Of a stretch of DNA of 64,000 bases, positions 1 through 8,028 are shown piece after piece (the first letter of the stretch is position 1; each line of letters starts with the position of its first letter). The stretch comes from CAIUGU01 sp965279735 (GTDB lineage: Bacteria; Pseudomonadota; Gammaproteobacteria; Steroidobacterales; Steroidobacteraceae): contig OZ257260.1 in the NCBI GenBank assembly GCA_965279735.1, forward strand, positions 1,860,001 through 1,924,000. The letters run 5' to 3'. The notes under the pieces are model-generated. The model did not search any database and had not been told where the DNA came from. It worked only from the letters and a program-made list of their open reading frames with translations. Both the position numbers and the translations under genes were made by a program.

Positions 1-1047
1 CAGCGAACGTCCAAGGCGAATGTCTTCGGTGCGGCCGATCTGGTTGAGATTGCGGGTCGTGCGGAAATTGTCTTCAAGCCATTCGATGCCGGCCCACGGA
101 TACGTCAGTGTCCGGTCTTCCGGCAACACGCCGACCAAGGGTTGATCGCCCGGCGTGAAGCGGTTGCGCTCGTAGTGCATGCCACCGAGGTATCGGGTGA
201 TCCACCCGTCATGCCTGCCCGCGAACCAACCACCGTCGATATCGAGCAAGCCGCGGTCGGCATCGAACTGGTCGATGATCTCGCCGCGGTCGTAGCGGCT
301 GACAGTGCTCAGTCCACTCGATGCAGTGACTGCAAAACTCCAGGGCGTATCGAGCGAGTAGAAGGGCCGCTCGAGCGTCGCCGCGTGCAGGTAGCCGTCG
401 CTCGAATCCGCATAGTCGAGACCGAGATGCCACCAGCTACCGAGCAGGTTGGGATCGTTGTAATTGACGAGCCACGACGTCCGGTCGACGTTCGACGAAC
501 GTTCGAGCCCGATGGTTTTGCCCCAGCCGAGGAAGTTCGAATCCTTGAGTTCGACGCTGGACCGGTTGGCACCGCCCGAACGACCGAAGGAAATCCCCGG
601 GGTCAGCGTCCAGACATCGTGGGCGCGGACCTCCACGTCAACCGTGTTGTCCTCGTGATAGAGAACCGGAACTACGCTGGCATCGTTGAAATAGCGACGG
701 GTGCGGAGGATGCGCGCCGTTTCATCGAGATTCCGCCTGACGTACGGATCGCCGGAATTGAAGAGCAGTTGCGGCTCGATCGTGTCGGTATCGGTAGAAG
801 CGTGCAGCCGGTTGGCCAGACGATAGAGACCGTTCCAGTCACGACCCGGCCTCGCCTCGAACACATCGTCGACCACGATGCGCACATCGCCGATGCGGGC
901 ACCCTTGGCCTCGAGTTCCGCATCGCTCGGGATGGGTTGGGAGGGCGAGTCGCCGGCAGCCGCTGCAACGGAATGCAGCGCCAGCATCGCTGCAAGTACA
1001 CGCGCCTCTCGTAGCACCGGTGGCTCCCCCGCTTCCGGATCCACCAT
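1..1047 (-). CDS. Outer-membrane beta-barrel protein with POTRA-like domain (Omp85-like), 3' end missing
   Basis: The reverse strand is open from an ATG at 1047 to the window edge, so the C-terminus is missing (about 349 residues seen). AGGAAA lies upstream of the ATG. An N-terminal hydrophobic stretch (VLAAMLALHSVAAA) looks like a signal peptide. A POTRA-like segment follows (EPQLLFNSGDPYVRRNLDET, then a TARILRTRRYFNDA stretch), and then alternating aromatic/hydrophobic strands rich in Trp, Tyr and Gly, as in Omp85/TamA/FhaC-type barrels. It is the last gene of a minus-strand set with the ECF sigma factor and FecR-like protein. Role (protein or lipid insertion, or a sensor for the sigma system) is inferred; the exact Omp85 subfamily cannot be settled from a truncated gene. 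Confidence 0.72.
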   Translation of the reverse strand, partial: MVDPEAGEPPVLREARVLAAMLALHSVAAAAGDSPSQPIPSDAELEAKGARIGDVRIVVDDVFEARPGRDWNGLYRLANRLHASTDTDTIEPQLLFNSGDPYVRRNLDETARILRTRRYFNDASVVPVLYHEDNTVDVEVRAHDVWTLTPGISFGRSGGANRSSVELKDSNFLGWGKTIGLERSSNVDRTSWLVNYNDPNLLGSWWHLGLDYADSSDGYLHAATLERPFYSLDTPWSFAVTASSGLSTVSRYDRGEIIDQFDADRGLLDIDGGWFAGRHDGWITRYLGGMHYERNRFTPGDQPLVGVLPEDRTLTYPWAGIEWLEDNFRTTRNLNQIGRTEDIRLGRSL

Positions 1048-1066
1048 GGATCCGTTTCCTGCCGCG

Positions 1067-1095
1067 TTAGACGGGGGGTCTCGAGAGAATCAATC
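1067..1095 (-). promoter_or_regulatory. Predicted ECF-type promoter of the outer-membrane protein gene
   Basis: On the reverse strand GATTGATT (1095-1088) and CGTCTAA (1073-1067) are separated by exactly 14 bases. The same two words with the same spacing occur at 2827-2799 before the sigma factor gene. CGTCTAA resembles known ECF -10 elements. Recognition by the adjacent sigma factor is inferred. Confidence 0.5.
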
Positions 1096-1136
1096 GGTGG
1101 AAAATACGTATAAGCATGAGTGACTAGATCGGCTTC

Positions 1137-2150
1137 TCAAGGACGCGGCAGGATTGTGACGCGACCAGGCGCCCGTTCAGCCTGCAACGTGGTGGTGGCC
1201 AGCACTGCATCGATGGCCTGGTCGGGCGAGAGTCCCTCCACGGAACCGCGCAGGATCACCTGCGAAGCGGCGGCCTGGCTTGCGGGGGAGGCAAAGACGA
1301 TATCGCGCCCGGACTCGCGACCCGCCCAGACAAGGAATTCCACCAGCGGCCGCTCATCGACTTCAAAGGAGGGTGCGATCGCAGCGGCCCACTCCCATTC
1401 GGCGGCATCCGCAGCGAGAGGCTGGCGATCGACATTGCCTGAGGCCGACACGATCAGCTGCTCACCCGCGGCACCCTGCAGCGAGCCATCGGTGCGCCGC
1501 AATTCGATACGTCCCTCGCGCACGCTCACGCGCAGTGCATCGTCGAGCACCCGCACTTCATATTGCGTACCCAGATGCCGCACGTCGCCATAAGGCGTTG
1601 CGAGCACGAGAGGACGATCCGCTGTATTGCCCTTGCCGGCATCGACGTAGACCGCGCCGCGCGTGACCGTGACATGTTCGGCGGAATCGACCAGCACCTC
1701 GGTGTTGCTGTCGAGTCGCAGCGAAATTCCGGTGTTGAACGCAATTGCAGCGCGACCGCCCGCTGTCGTCAGCCGGTCTCCCGCCTTGACGGGCTGCTGG
1801 GCTGCCACGCGCGATTCAGACGCCCAGGTGGCTTCCCCCGAAACCTGTGCAATACGGGCTACCGGTTCACCCGTGGGTGCCGACAGCCACACATTGATGC
1901 CAATCCCAATGACAGCAACAGCCGCCACGGCAGCGCCCAGAAATTGCCATTGCCTGCGTGAGCTCGTGCGCTTCGAGAGTGTGGCCTGCCATTCGGCATG
2001 CAGCGTCGCGCGCAGCTCGCGGCTGAAATCCGCAGGCGGTTCATCGCGCTTGCCGACCGAGCGCAGCAGCTCGACGATGGCCGCATCCTCGGGGCCATCG
2101 AGAGGCTCGTCCTTGAAGTCCGTGCGGGGACCGCCTTCATGATCGCGCAT
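1137..2150 (-). CDS. FecR-domain transmembrane protein with C-terminal STN-like domain
   Basis: A 337-residue protein. It has a charged cytoplasmic N-terminus (about 1-65), one membrane helix (about 67-89, QFLGAAVAAVAVIGIGINVW), a periplasmic FecR domain (about 95-245, including LRLDSNTEVLV and YVDAGKGNTADRPLVLATP) and a C-terminal STN-like segment (about 262-335, RESGRDIVFASP and GLSPDQAIDAVLA). FecR proteins relay an outer-membrane signal to an ECF sigma factor and often act as anti-sigma factors. It starts 8 bases after the sigma gene ends, so the two are co-transcribed. Odd point: STN domains normally sit on the TonB receptor, and none is visible here; the neighbour is an Omp85-like barrel. 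A DUF4974-like reading of the C-terminus is also possible. Confidence 0.82.
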   Translation of the reverse strand: MRDHEGGPRTDFKDEPLDGPEDAAIVELLRSVGKRDEPPADFSRELRATLHAEWQATLSKRTSSRRQWQFLGAAVAAVAVIGIGINVWLSAPTGEPVARIAQVSGEATWASESRVAAQQPVKAGDRLTTAGGRAAIAFNTGISLRLDSNTEVLVDSAEHVTVTRGAVYVDAGKGNTADRPLVLATPYGDVRHLGTQYEVRVLDDALRVSVREGRIELRRTDGSLQGAAGEQLIVSASGNVDRQPLAADAAEWEWAAAIAPSFEVDERPLVEFLVWAGRESGRDIVFASPASQAAASQVILRGSVEGLSPDQAIDAVLATTTLQAERAPGRVTILPRP

Positions 2151-2158
2151 GGCCTACC

Positions 2159-2776
2159 TTAACCTCGTGACAACAGGCCCGACAGGACATCGTCCGACGT
2201 CGAACCAAAAACCGTTTCCAGTGCTTCGCGGAACGCCACCCTCGCCCGCGCGAGTAATGATTGCGCCGCCGTGTGACCGATACCGAGCTCAGCGCCGATC
2301 TCCTCGACTGAAAGGCCCTCGACGTATTTCCATTCGAGCACGTCACCGTAGCGCGAGGGCAGACGATCGAGCAACGAGCGCACCAGCCGTGCCGTTTCCG
2401 CACGATCGAGACTCGTCACCGGATTGTCGGAATCAGGTGCTTCCACCATCTCGAGGGCCGCGCGCACTTCAGGGCTGTCTTCGATCAGTACGACCCGGTC
2501 GCTGCGACGTTGATGGGCGCGCAGGTAGTCGATGATCTCGCGGCGGCAGATCTGGCAGATCCACGTGAAGAGCGCGGCATCACCCCGATAGTCGGCGAGC
2601 TTGCGGATGGCTTTCGTCAGGGCCGCCTGCACGACATCCTTCGCGGCGTCTTCCTGGCGCCCGAGACGCGGGAGGGCAAAGCGGTACACGCGCGGAAAAT
2701 AGGCATCAAAGAACGCATGGAAGGCGCGTTCATCGCCCTTCAGCATTCTGCTTACCAGTTCTGCGTCGTTGTCCAT
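2159..2776 (-). CDS. ECF-family RNA polymerase sigma factor
   Basis: A 205-residue sigma-70 family protein with region 2 (about 20-90; YFPRVYRFALPRLGRQEDA, then VVQAAL and FTWICQICRREIIDYLRAH) and region 4 (about 135-190; RYGDVLEWKYVEGLSVEEIG with helix-turn-helix GHTAAQSLLARARVAFREAL). Regions 1 and 3 are absent, as expected for an ECF factor. It is the first gene of the sigma / FecR / outer-membrane protein set. A motif pair upstream (2799-2827) recurs before the outer-membrane gene, which suggests that this sigma factor activates its own operon. The stimulus is unknown. Confidence 0.92.
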   Translation of the reverse strand: MDNDAELVSRMLKGDERAFHAFFDAYFPRVYRFALPRLGRQEDAAKDVVQAALTKAIRKLADYRGDAALFTWICQICRREIIDYLRAHQRRSDRVVLIEDSPEVRAALEMVEAPDSDNPVTSLDRAETARLVRSLLDRLPSRYGDVLEWKYVEGLSVEEIGAELGIGHTAAQSLLARARVAFREALETVFGSTSDDVLSGLLSRG

Positions 2777-2798
2777 GGTTTCCTGACCGTTGCGCCTA

Positions 2799-2827
2799 TT
2801 AGACGGCGGGCACCGTGAAAATCAATC
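2799..2827 (-). promoter_or_regulatory. Predicted autoregulated ECF promoter of the sigma factor gene
   Basis: On the reverse strand GATTGATT (2827-2820), a 14-base spacer and CGTCTAA (2805-2799) lie just upstream of the sigma gene start at 2776. This matches the arrangement at 1095-1067 letter for letter in both words and in spacer length. Confidence 0.5.
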
Positions 2828-2991
2828 GCACTGTCGCAAATCCCCGCCAGATGACCCGCCAATCGGCTAACCGGTTGATTCTGCGGGGGCTGCAATTTCT
2901 GCCACCTCCGTCACAAACCCTCGCGATTGGTTTTGCGCACGCCTGACGTCTTACCGGGGAGCCAGCAAGTCTTTCCGCAGGAGTACCGCGA

Positions 2992-3591
2992 GTGCTGACG
3001 AGCAGAGCGTTTGAAATCTATGAGGCGGGCAATCCCGGACGTCCCGAACTCGAAGCGTTCATCCGGCAGGCATTCGCCCGCAAGCATGGCGCACGCGTAC
3101 AAACCTTCATGCCCACGCTTGCGGCCCTGCGTGGCGCTACCGGTCAGCTCGGCAGCGTTGCCGGCTGGCGCAGCGCGAATGAAGAATCGCTGTACCTGGA
3201 GGCCTATCTCGCACAACCCGTCGACGTCGTGCTGTCGGAGCGCAGCTCGTCCCGCGTCGCCCGCGAAGAAATCGTCGAGGTTGGGAATGTTGCCAGCGGC
3301 GGCTGCCGGACAGCGCGACATCTGGTCGCGTTGCTGCCGGAACTGCTGCTGCATCGAGGCCACCGGTGGGTGGTGTTCACGGCCACTTCCGGTGTCCGCC
3401 GGATCCTCCAGACGCTGCGGGCACCACTGCTTGAACTGGCCCCTGCGACAGCAGCACAGGTAGCAGCCCGCGGTGACGACTGGGGCCGTTACTACATAGC
3501 GGATCCCCGCGTGATGGCCGGCTACCTGCCTGACGGGGTGAAGCTCGCCGCCGTACTCGCTCATCTTCCGGGCATGCACGTCCATGCTTGA
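2992..3591 (+). CDS. Thermostable-hemolysin family protein (T_hemolysin, possible GNAT-like acyltransferase)
   Basis: A 199-residue protein starting at GTG 2992 after a CAGGAG ribosome site. It matches the thermostable hemolysin family along its length: EAFIRQAFARKHGAR, EESLYLEAYLAQPVD, REEIVEVGNVASG, HRWVVFTATSGVRRIL, and a terminal WGRYYIADPRVMAGYLP. The central EIVEVGNVA resembles the core strands of LuxI-type and other GNAT-fold acyltransferases, so acyl transfer is a reasonable hypothesis; the historical haemolysin name may be misleading. No signal peptide is seen, which argues against a secreted toxin. Its last 8 bases overlap the AMP-ligase gene, and it heads a five-gene operon. Confidence 0.85.
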   Translation: MLTSRAFEIYEAGNPGRPELEAFIRQAFARKHGARVQTFMPTLAALRGATGQLGSVAGWRSANEESLYLEAYLAQPVDVVLSERSSSRVAREEIVEVGNVASGGCRTARHLVALLPELLLHRGHRWVVFTATSGVRRILQTLRAPLLELAPATAAQVAARGDDWGRYYIADPRVMAGYLPDGVKLAAVLAHLPGMHVHA

Positions 3592-5071
3592 GCAGATCAA
3601 GGCTCTCCCGCCGGAAACGGTGTCGCTGTCCGGCGAAGATCGATCGCTTTCCGCAGGTACGCTGGCTTCCCTGGTCGACGACGAATGCAGGTGGCTGCAG
3701 GAAAAGGGTGGCACGCGCTACGCCTTGCTCGCAGATAACTCCGTGGCGTGGATCATCGCGGATATCGCCTTGCTTGAACTGCGCACACTGCAGGTGCCGC
3801 TGCCGACCTATTTCACTCCGGCACAGATCGGGCACGTGCTCAAAGATGCGGGTATCGACCGGTTGCTGACGGATCAGCCTGCCCGCCTGCAGGAACTGTT
3901 CCCGGACCTCGTGGTTGTTGGCCGCTCTCCCGCGAGTGGACTCACGCTGTTCTCGCACCCGCGGCCTGATGGCATTCGCCTGACCCCGGCCGGTACAGTG
4001 AAGGTGACGTACACATCTGGCAGCACCGGCAATCCGAAAGGGGTTTGCCTTGGGGCTGCAGGCCAGATCGCGGTGGCAGGGACGCTGGCGGCACTGTCGA
4101 CATCGCTTCAGGTCCACCGGCATCTGTGCCTGCTGCCTCTACCCACATTGCTCGAAAACCTGGCCGGCGTGTATGCGCCCTTGCTGGCCGGAGCCACGTG
4201 CATCGTTCCGTCGCTCGCCACGGTCGGCATGAACTACGGAAAGGTCGATCCCCAACGTCTGCTGGGCACCATCGCACAGCATCAACCCAACAGCCTGATC
4301 CTGGTGCCGGAACTGTTGCGGCTGCTGGTCATCGCGGGCGAAGGCGGCTGGGCGGTGCCGAAATCCCTGCGCTTCATCGCGGTCGGCGGTGCCTCCGTAC
4401 CGCGCGACCTGCTCATTCGTGCCCATGCAACCGGATTGCCCGCGTACGAAGGTTACGGACTGACCGAGTGCACATCCGTCGTCACGCTCAACCTGCCGGG
4501 CGCCGCACGGCTGGGCAGCGCCGGCAAACCGCTGTCCCATGCCACGGTGCGCATCGATGAGAAAGAGCAGATTCACGTCCGTGGTGCATTGCTCCTTGGC
4601 TACCTCGGTGACAACACACGCGCCCCTGCCGAGGTCGCAACCGGGGATCTCGGCGAGTTCGATGATGAAGGCTTTCTGTATGTGCGCGGGCGCCTCCGCA
4701 ACATCTTCATCACCAGCATGGGCCGCAATCTGTCTCCGGAATGGATCGAAGCCATGCTGCTGCAGCAGCCGGCTATCGGCCAGGTTGTGGTCGTCGGAGA
4801 GGGCCGGCCAAACCCGGTGGCAGTAATCACTCCCGCTCAGGACGGCTTCTCGGACGCAGTCATCGATCAAGCAATTGCGCGAGCGAATGCGCAATTGCCT
4901 GCCTACGCCCAGGTGCGTGGCTGGATCCGCACCGCCGGTCCGTTCACGACTGCCGATGGGCTGCTCACCGCGAACGGCCGTCCACGCCGAACCGAGATCG
5001 CTGCCCGCTACCGTCTGGCCCTCGCAGCGCTGTCCGAACTCGACATTGAAAACACTTCCGCCCTCGCCTGA
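3584..5071 (+). CDS. AMP-dependent acyl-CoA/acyl-acid ligase (AMP-binding family)
   Basis: A 495-residue ANL-superfamily ligase that would activate a carboxylic acid as acyl-AMP. The P-loop signature is TYTSGSTGNPKGV (about residue 145), followed by the aromatic-rich motif YEGYGLTECTSV and the hinge region DLGEFDDEGFLYVRGRLRN. In place of the usual catalytic Lys context, the C-terminal domain has ANGRPRR, so adenylation/thiolation chemistry should be checked by alignment. It overlaps the thermostable-hemolysin gene by 8 bases and lies 7 bases before the diiron gene. The neighbours suggest that it supplies an activated fatty acyl group; the substrate is unknown. Confidence 0.9.
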   Translation: MLEQIKALPPETVSLSGEDRSLSAGTLASLVDDECRWLQEKGGTRYALLADNSVAWIIADIALLELRTLQVPLPTYFTPAQIGHVLKDAGIDRLLTDQPARLQELFPDLVVVGRSPASGLTLFSHPRPDGIRLTPAGTVKVTYTSGSTGNPKGVCLGAAGQIAVAGTLAALSTSLQVHRHLCLLPLPTLLENLAGVYAPLLAGATCIVPSLATVGMNYGKVDPQRLLGTIAQHQPNSLILVPELLRLLVIAGEGGWAVPKSLRFIAVGGASVPRDLLIRAHATGLPAYEGYGLTECTSVVTLNLPGAARLGSAGKPLSHATVRIDEKEQIHVRGALLLGYLGDNTRAPAEVATGDLGEFDDEGFLYVRGRLRNIFITSMGRNLSPEWIEAMLLQQPAIGQVVVVGEGRPNPVAVITPAQDGFSDAVIDQAIARANAQLPAYAQVRGWIRTAGPFTTADGLLTANGRPRRTEIAARYRLALAALSELDIENTSALA

Positions 5072-5078
5072 AGAAATC

Positions 5079-5768
5079 ATGAAATTCCACCAGCAGCTCG
5101 AAAGTCTCACCTTTCCCGATCGTCAATGGCTGGTCACGGCCCTCGTGATCCAGCAGGCGCTCGCCGGCCAGATCTCCCGTGATCTCTACATCGCCTTCCT
5201 GACGCAGGCCTATCACCACGTGCGTCATACGGTGCCGCTGATGATGGCAGTGGGCTCGCGCCTGCCTGCCACGCATCGCTGGCTGCTGGACGAGGTTGCT
5301 CACTACGTCGAGGAGGAAATGGGCCATGACGAGTGGATCCTGAGCGACATCGAGCATGCAGGCGGCGATCGACTCGCAGCGTCGCGCTCCCTGCCTGCCT
5401 CTGCGACCGATGCGATGGTCGGCTTTGCCTACGACGTCGCCATGCGGCGCAATCCGGTCGGCTTTTTCGGCATGGTATTCGTCCTCGAAGGCACGAGTGT
5501 CGCGCTCGCACTACGGGCCGCGGACAGGATCCAGAGCGTTCTTGATCTGCCCCCGCAGGCCATGACCTATCTGCGCAGCCATGGCGAGCTGGATCAGGAA
5601 CATATCCATCATCTTGCGGACATCCTCAACCGTCTTGAGTCGGATGCGGATCGCGAGGCTGTCGTAACGAGCGCGAAAACCTTCTTCTGGTTGTATGGCA
5701 ACGTGTTCCGCTCCCTGCCCTCCACCGATGTGTCACAGGAAACAACAGACACCCGGAGAATCGCATGA
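5079..5768 (+). CDS. Haem-oxygenase-like diiron oxidase/oxygenase (TENA/PQQC-like)
   Basis: A 229-residue all-helical protein; ATG 5079 is chosen because homology and the preceding stop place the start there, although the frame is open further upstream. The expected metal ligands of haem-oxygenase-like diiron oxidases (HDOs such as UndA and SznF) are all visible: E72, E80 and H83 (E-x7-E-x2-H), E137 (VLEGTSVAL), and H168, D172 and H175 (H-x3-D-x2-H in HGELDQEH). Known HDOs oxidise fatty acids or N-containing substrates using O2. In this operon the likely substrate is the activated or conjugated acyl compound. The 3' end overlaps the SDR start by 4 bases, indicating translational coupling. Confidence 0.85.
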   Translation: MKFHQQLESLTFPDRQWLVTALVIQQALAGQISRDLYIAFLTQAYHHVRHTVPLMMAVGSRLPATHRWLLDEVAHYVEEEMGHDEWILSDIEHAGGDRLAASRSLPASATDAMVGFAYDVAMRRNPVGFFGMVFVLEGTSVALALRAADRIQSVLDLPPQAMTYLRSHGELDQEHIHHLADILNRLESDADREAVVTSAKTFFWLYGNVFRSLPSTDVSQETTDTRRIA

Positions 5769-6583
5769 TCTTCTCCGGCACTCGAGTTCTCGTGACCGGC
5801 GGTTCTGGCGGCATCGGCGTGGCACTGGCCCGCGTATTGCTCTCGCAGGGAGCGAGGGTTCTCCTGACCGGCCGCAACAAGGGAGCACTGGAACGAGCAA
5901 GGGTCACGCTGCTCGATCCGGAAGACCCTGACACCGTCGCGGTGTTTCCTGCCAATCTTGGCTCCGCCCAGGATCGGGACCAGTTGTGCGCATTCGCCCG
6001 CACCTGGCACGGCGGCATCGACATCCTCGTCAATAACGCCGGGGTGAGCGAGTTCGGACTGCTCGAAGACCAGTCCACGGCCACCATCGAACAGGCTCTC
6101 GCGGTAAACGTGCTCGCACCCATCGAACTCAGCCGGAAGCTGCTGCCGCACCTGCTGTCGCGCCGCGAGGCACATATCGTCAATATCGGTTCGGTCTTTG
6201 GCGCGATCGGTTATCCAGGCTTCTCTACTTACTCCGCCACCAAGTTTGCCCTACGCGGCTTCAGCGAGGCCTTGCGACGCGAACTTAAGGGCACGAGCGT
6301 GCAAGTGCATCACTACGCTCCTCGCGCCACGCGAACGTCCTTCAACGTCATTGCAGTCGAAGCGATGAATGAGGAACTCCGCGTGACGATGGACAGCCCG
6401 CAGCAAGTGGCGGAATCCATCTGTGCCCTGCTTGCCGCCGGTCGCAAAGAAGCCACACTCGGCTGGCCGGAAAAACTGTTCGTCAAGATCAACGCGCTGC
6501 TGCCCGGCATAGTCGATGGCGCGCTGGGCAAGCAATTGCCAATAGTCAAGAAGTTCGCGTCAAAAACCACGGTGTTGCCATGA
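5765..6583 (+). CDS. Short-chain dehydrogenase/reductase
   Basis: A 272-residue classical SDR. It has the nucleotide-binding VTGGSGGIGVAL near the N-terminus, NNAG (in DILVNNAGVSEF), catalytic Ser in VNIGSVFGAIGYPG and the YSATK catalytic Tyr/Lys pair. It catalyses NAD(P)-dependent reduction or oxidation of a carbonyl/alcohol. Its ATG overlaps the stop of the diiron gene, and its own end overlaps the following TPR-like gene by 4 bases. It probably processes the product of the preceding ligase and oxidase; the substrate is not evident. Confidence 0.92.
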   Translation: MIFSGTRVLVTGGSGGIGVALARVLLSQGARVLLTGRNKGALERARVTLLDPEDPDTVAVFPANLGSAQDRDQLCAFARTWHGGIDILVNNAGVSEFGLLEDQSTATIEQALAVNVLAPIELSRKLLPHLLSRREAHIVNIGSVFGAIGYPGFSTYSATKFALRGFSEALRRELKGTSVQVHHYAPRATRTSFNVIAVEAMNEELRVTMDSPQQVAESICALLAAGRKEATLGWPEKLFVKINALLPGIVDGALGKQLPIVKKFASKTTVLP

Positions 6584-7242
6584 AATCCGGAATCACCCCA
6601 TTCCTTGTGTCGATATTCGCCTTTGTTCTCTTCAGCGCGGGGATCCAGGCCGCAACCGCCGACTTCGATGCCGAACTTCTCGGCATCCAGCAAGCGTGGG
6701 CCATCGCCAACTACCAGACACCTGCGGGCACCGCGCGCGAAACGGCTTTTGAATCTCTGGCCAAACGTGCAGCTACCTTCACAAGCGCTCATCCTGGCCG
6801 TGCGGAACCGTTGCTCTGGGAAGGTATCGTGCTCAGCACCTATGCCGGCGCAAAAGGTGGACTCGGGGCGCTGGGCCTCGCGAAACAAGCTCGCGACAAG
6901 CTGCAGGCAGCGCTCGCCATCGACGGCAATGTTCTCGACGGCTCTGTATATACGAGTCTTGGCTCGCTGTACTCGAAAGTTCCCGGCTTTCCGGTCGGCT
7001 TCGGCAACGACAAGAAAGCGCGCGAGTATCTCGAGAAGGCGCTGGTGCTCAATCCCGACGGCATCGACTCAAATTACTTCTTTGGCGAATTCCTGTACGA
7101 CAGCGGTGAGTACGCACAGGCCCTCAAGTTCCTGGAAAAAGCCGCAGTGGCGCCAGCGCGACCCAATCGCGAACTCGCCGACAGCGGCCGAAAACAGGAG
7201 ATCAGCGCGCTCATCGACAAGGCGCGACAGAAGCTCAGCTAG
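6580..7242 (+). CDS. Exported TPR-like protein, last gene of the five-gene operon
   Basis: A 220-residue protein with an N-terminal signal peptide (ITPFLVSIFAFVLFSAGIQA, cleavage after AQA-type context) and helical TPR-like repeats: RAEPLLWEGIVLSTYAGAKG, AREYLEKALVLNPDGIDSNY and EYAQALKFLEKAAVAP. It is predicted to be periplasmic and to act as a scaffold rather than an enzyme. Its ATG overlaps the SDR stop, so it belongs to the same transcript. A periplasmic partner suggests that the pathway product is exported or enters the envelope. Its last 8 bases overlap the convergent MsrQ-like gene. Confidence 0.8.
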   Translation: MKSGITPFLVSIFAFVLFSAGIQAATADFDAELLGIQQAWAIANYQTPAGTARETAFESLAKRAATFTSAHPGRAEPLLWEGIVLSTYAGAKGGLGALGLAKQARDKLQAALAIDGNVLDGSVYTSLGSLYSKVPGFPVGFGNDKKAREYLEKALVLNPDGIDSNYFFGEFLYDSGEYAQALKFLEKAAVAPARPNRELADSGRKQEISALIDKARQKLS

Positions 7243-7819
7243 CTTTCGCCCGCCTCGTCTTCCAGACGCGATAAGCCTCCAGCGCCAGCAGAACGCCGAA
7301 GTGGATGGCGCCGGGTACCGGGTCGAAGGCGGAAAGTGCCCAGTGCAGGAAAGTCAGGAGTGCGATCGCGTACACGGAGCGATGGAGGGACTTCCAGGCT
7401 TTCCGCATCACCCGCACGCTCCAGTCGTTGCTGGTTGCAGCCAGCACCAGCATGCCGAGCGCGGCAATCCAGCCCGTCCACATCCCGATCTCGCGTGCTT
7501 CATCGAGAATGGAAGCGAGGTCGGTCTTCCGCGCGAGATAGACCACCGCGTGCAACAGCGCATAGCCGAAGGCCGCGACCCCGAGATAGCGACGGCGCTG
7601 CAGCAACCAGCGCGGCCACGTGGCCCGCGGAAACATCAGGCATAGAGGCGTGACCGCCATCGTGAGGATGAGGAGCCGCGCCCCCATCTCGCCGCTCTCG
7701 TGAATGACCTCGCCATAGAAAAGCGTTTCACGCCAGTAGCCCGCGAGCATGAACGCCGCCGGCAACGCGAGCACGATCCAGAGCAGGTAGCGGGAATTCA
7801 CGAGGCGCGCAAAGCTCAT
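7235..7819 (-). CDS. msrQ: MsrQ/YedZ-like haem-binding membrane subunit
   Basis: A 194-residue protein of the ferric-reductase-like transmembrane family. Several hydrophobic helices carry conserved His residues (ALLHAVVYL, WKSLHRSVYAIALLTFLHW). MsrQ passes electrons to the periplasmic methionine sulfoxide reductase MsrP. The start was set at ATG 7819 because the family begins there; the frame is open further upstream, and the ribosome site is weak. No msrP gene lies next to it in this window, so the symbol is family-based and the partner must be elsewhere or different. Confidence 0.72.
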   Translation of the reverse strand: MSFARLVNSRYLLWIVLALPAAFMLAGYWRETLFYGEVIHESGEMGARLLILTMAVTPLCLMFPRATWPRWLLQRRRYLGVAAFGYALLHAVVYLARKTDLASILDEAREIGMWTGWIAALGMLVLAATSNDWSVRVMRKAWKSLHRSVYAIALLTFLHWALSAFDPVPGAIHFGVLLALEAYRVWKTRRAKAS

Positions 7820-8028
7820 CGGTGGGTCTTCATTGCGAAGGATGCGAGCGATCTTACACAAGCCCTTCGGCTGCAATGCAGTGCGATCGCGGCCGGCTTT
7901 TATGAAGATTTGTCAGGCCGGCTTCTCCTTAGTTGATCGCTGACGTGCAACCCCACTACCATCGCCTCATCAGCCAGAGAAGCCGATCACCGGCCTTTCA
8001 AGCCAGCCCCTTCAGGAGACTGACACTC

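Noticed and set aside
142..1014. Long plus-strand open frame opposite the outer-membrane protein
   Set aside because: Its translation has no recognisable domain, while the reverse strand encodes a signal peptide, POTRA-like segment and barrel strands with a good ribosome site.
4139..5110. Minus-strand open frame opposite the AMP ligase
   Set aside because: The ligase motifs on the plus strand are unambiguous; the reverse frame is a by-product of GC-rich codon use.
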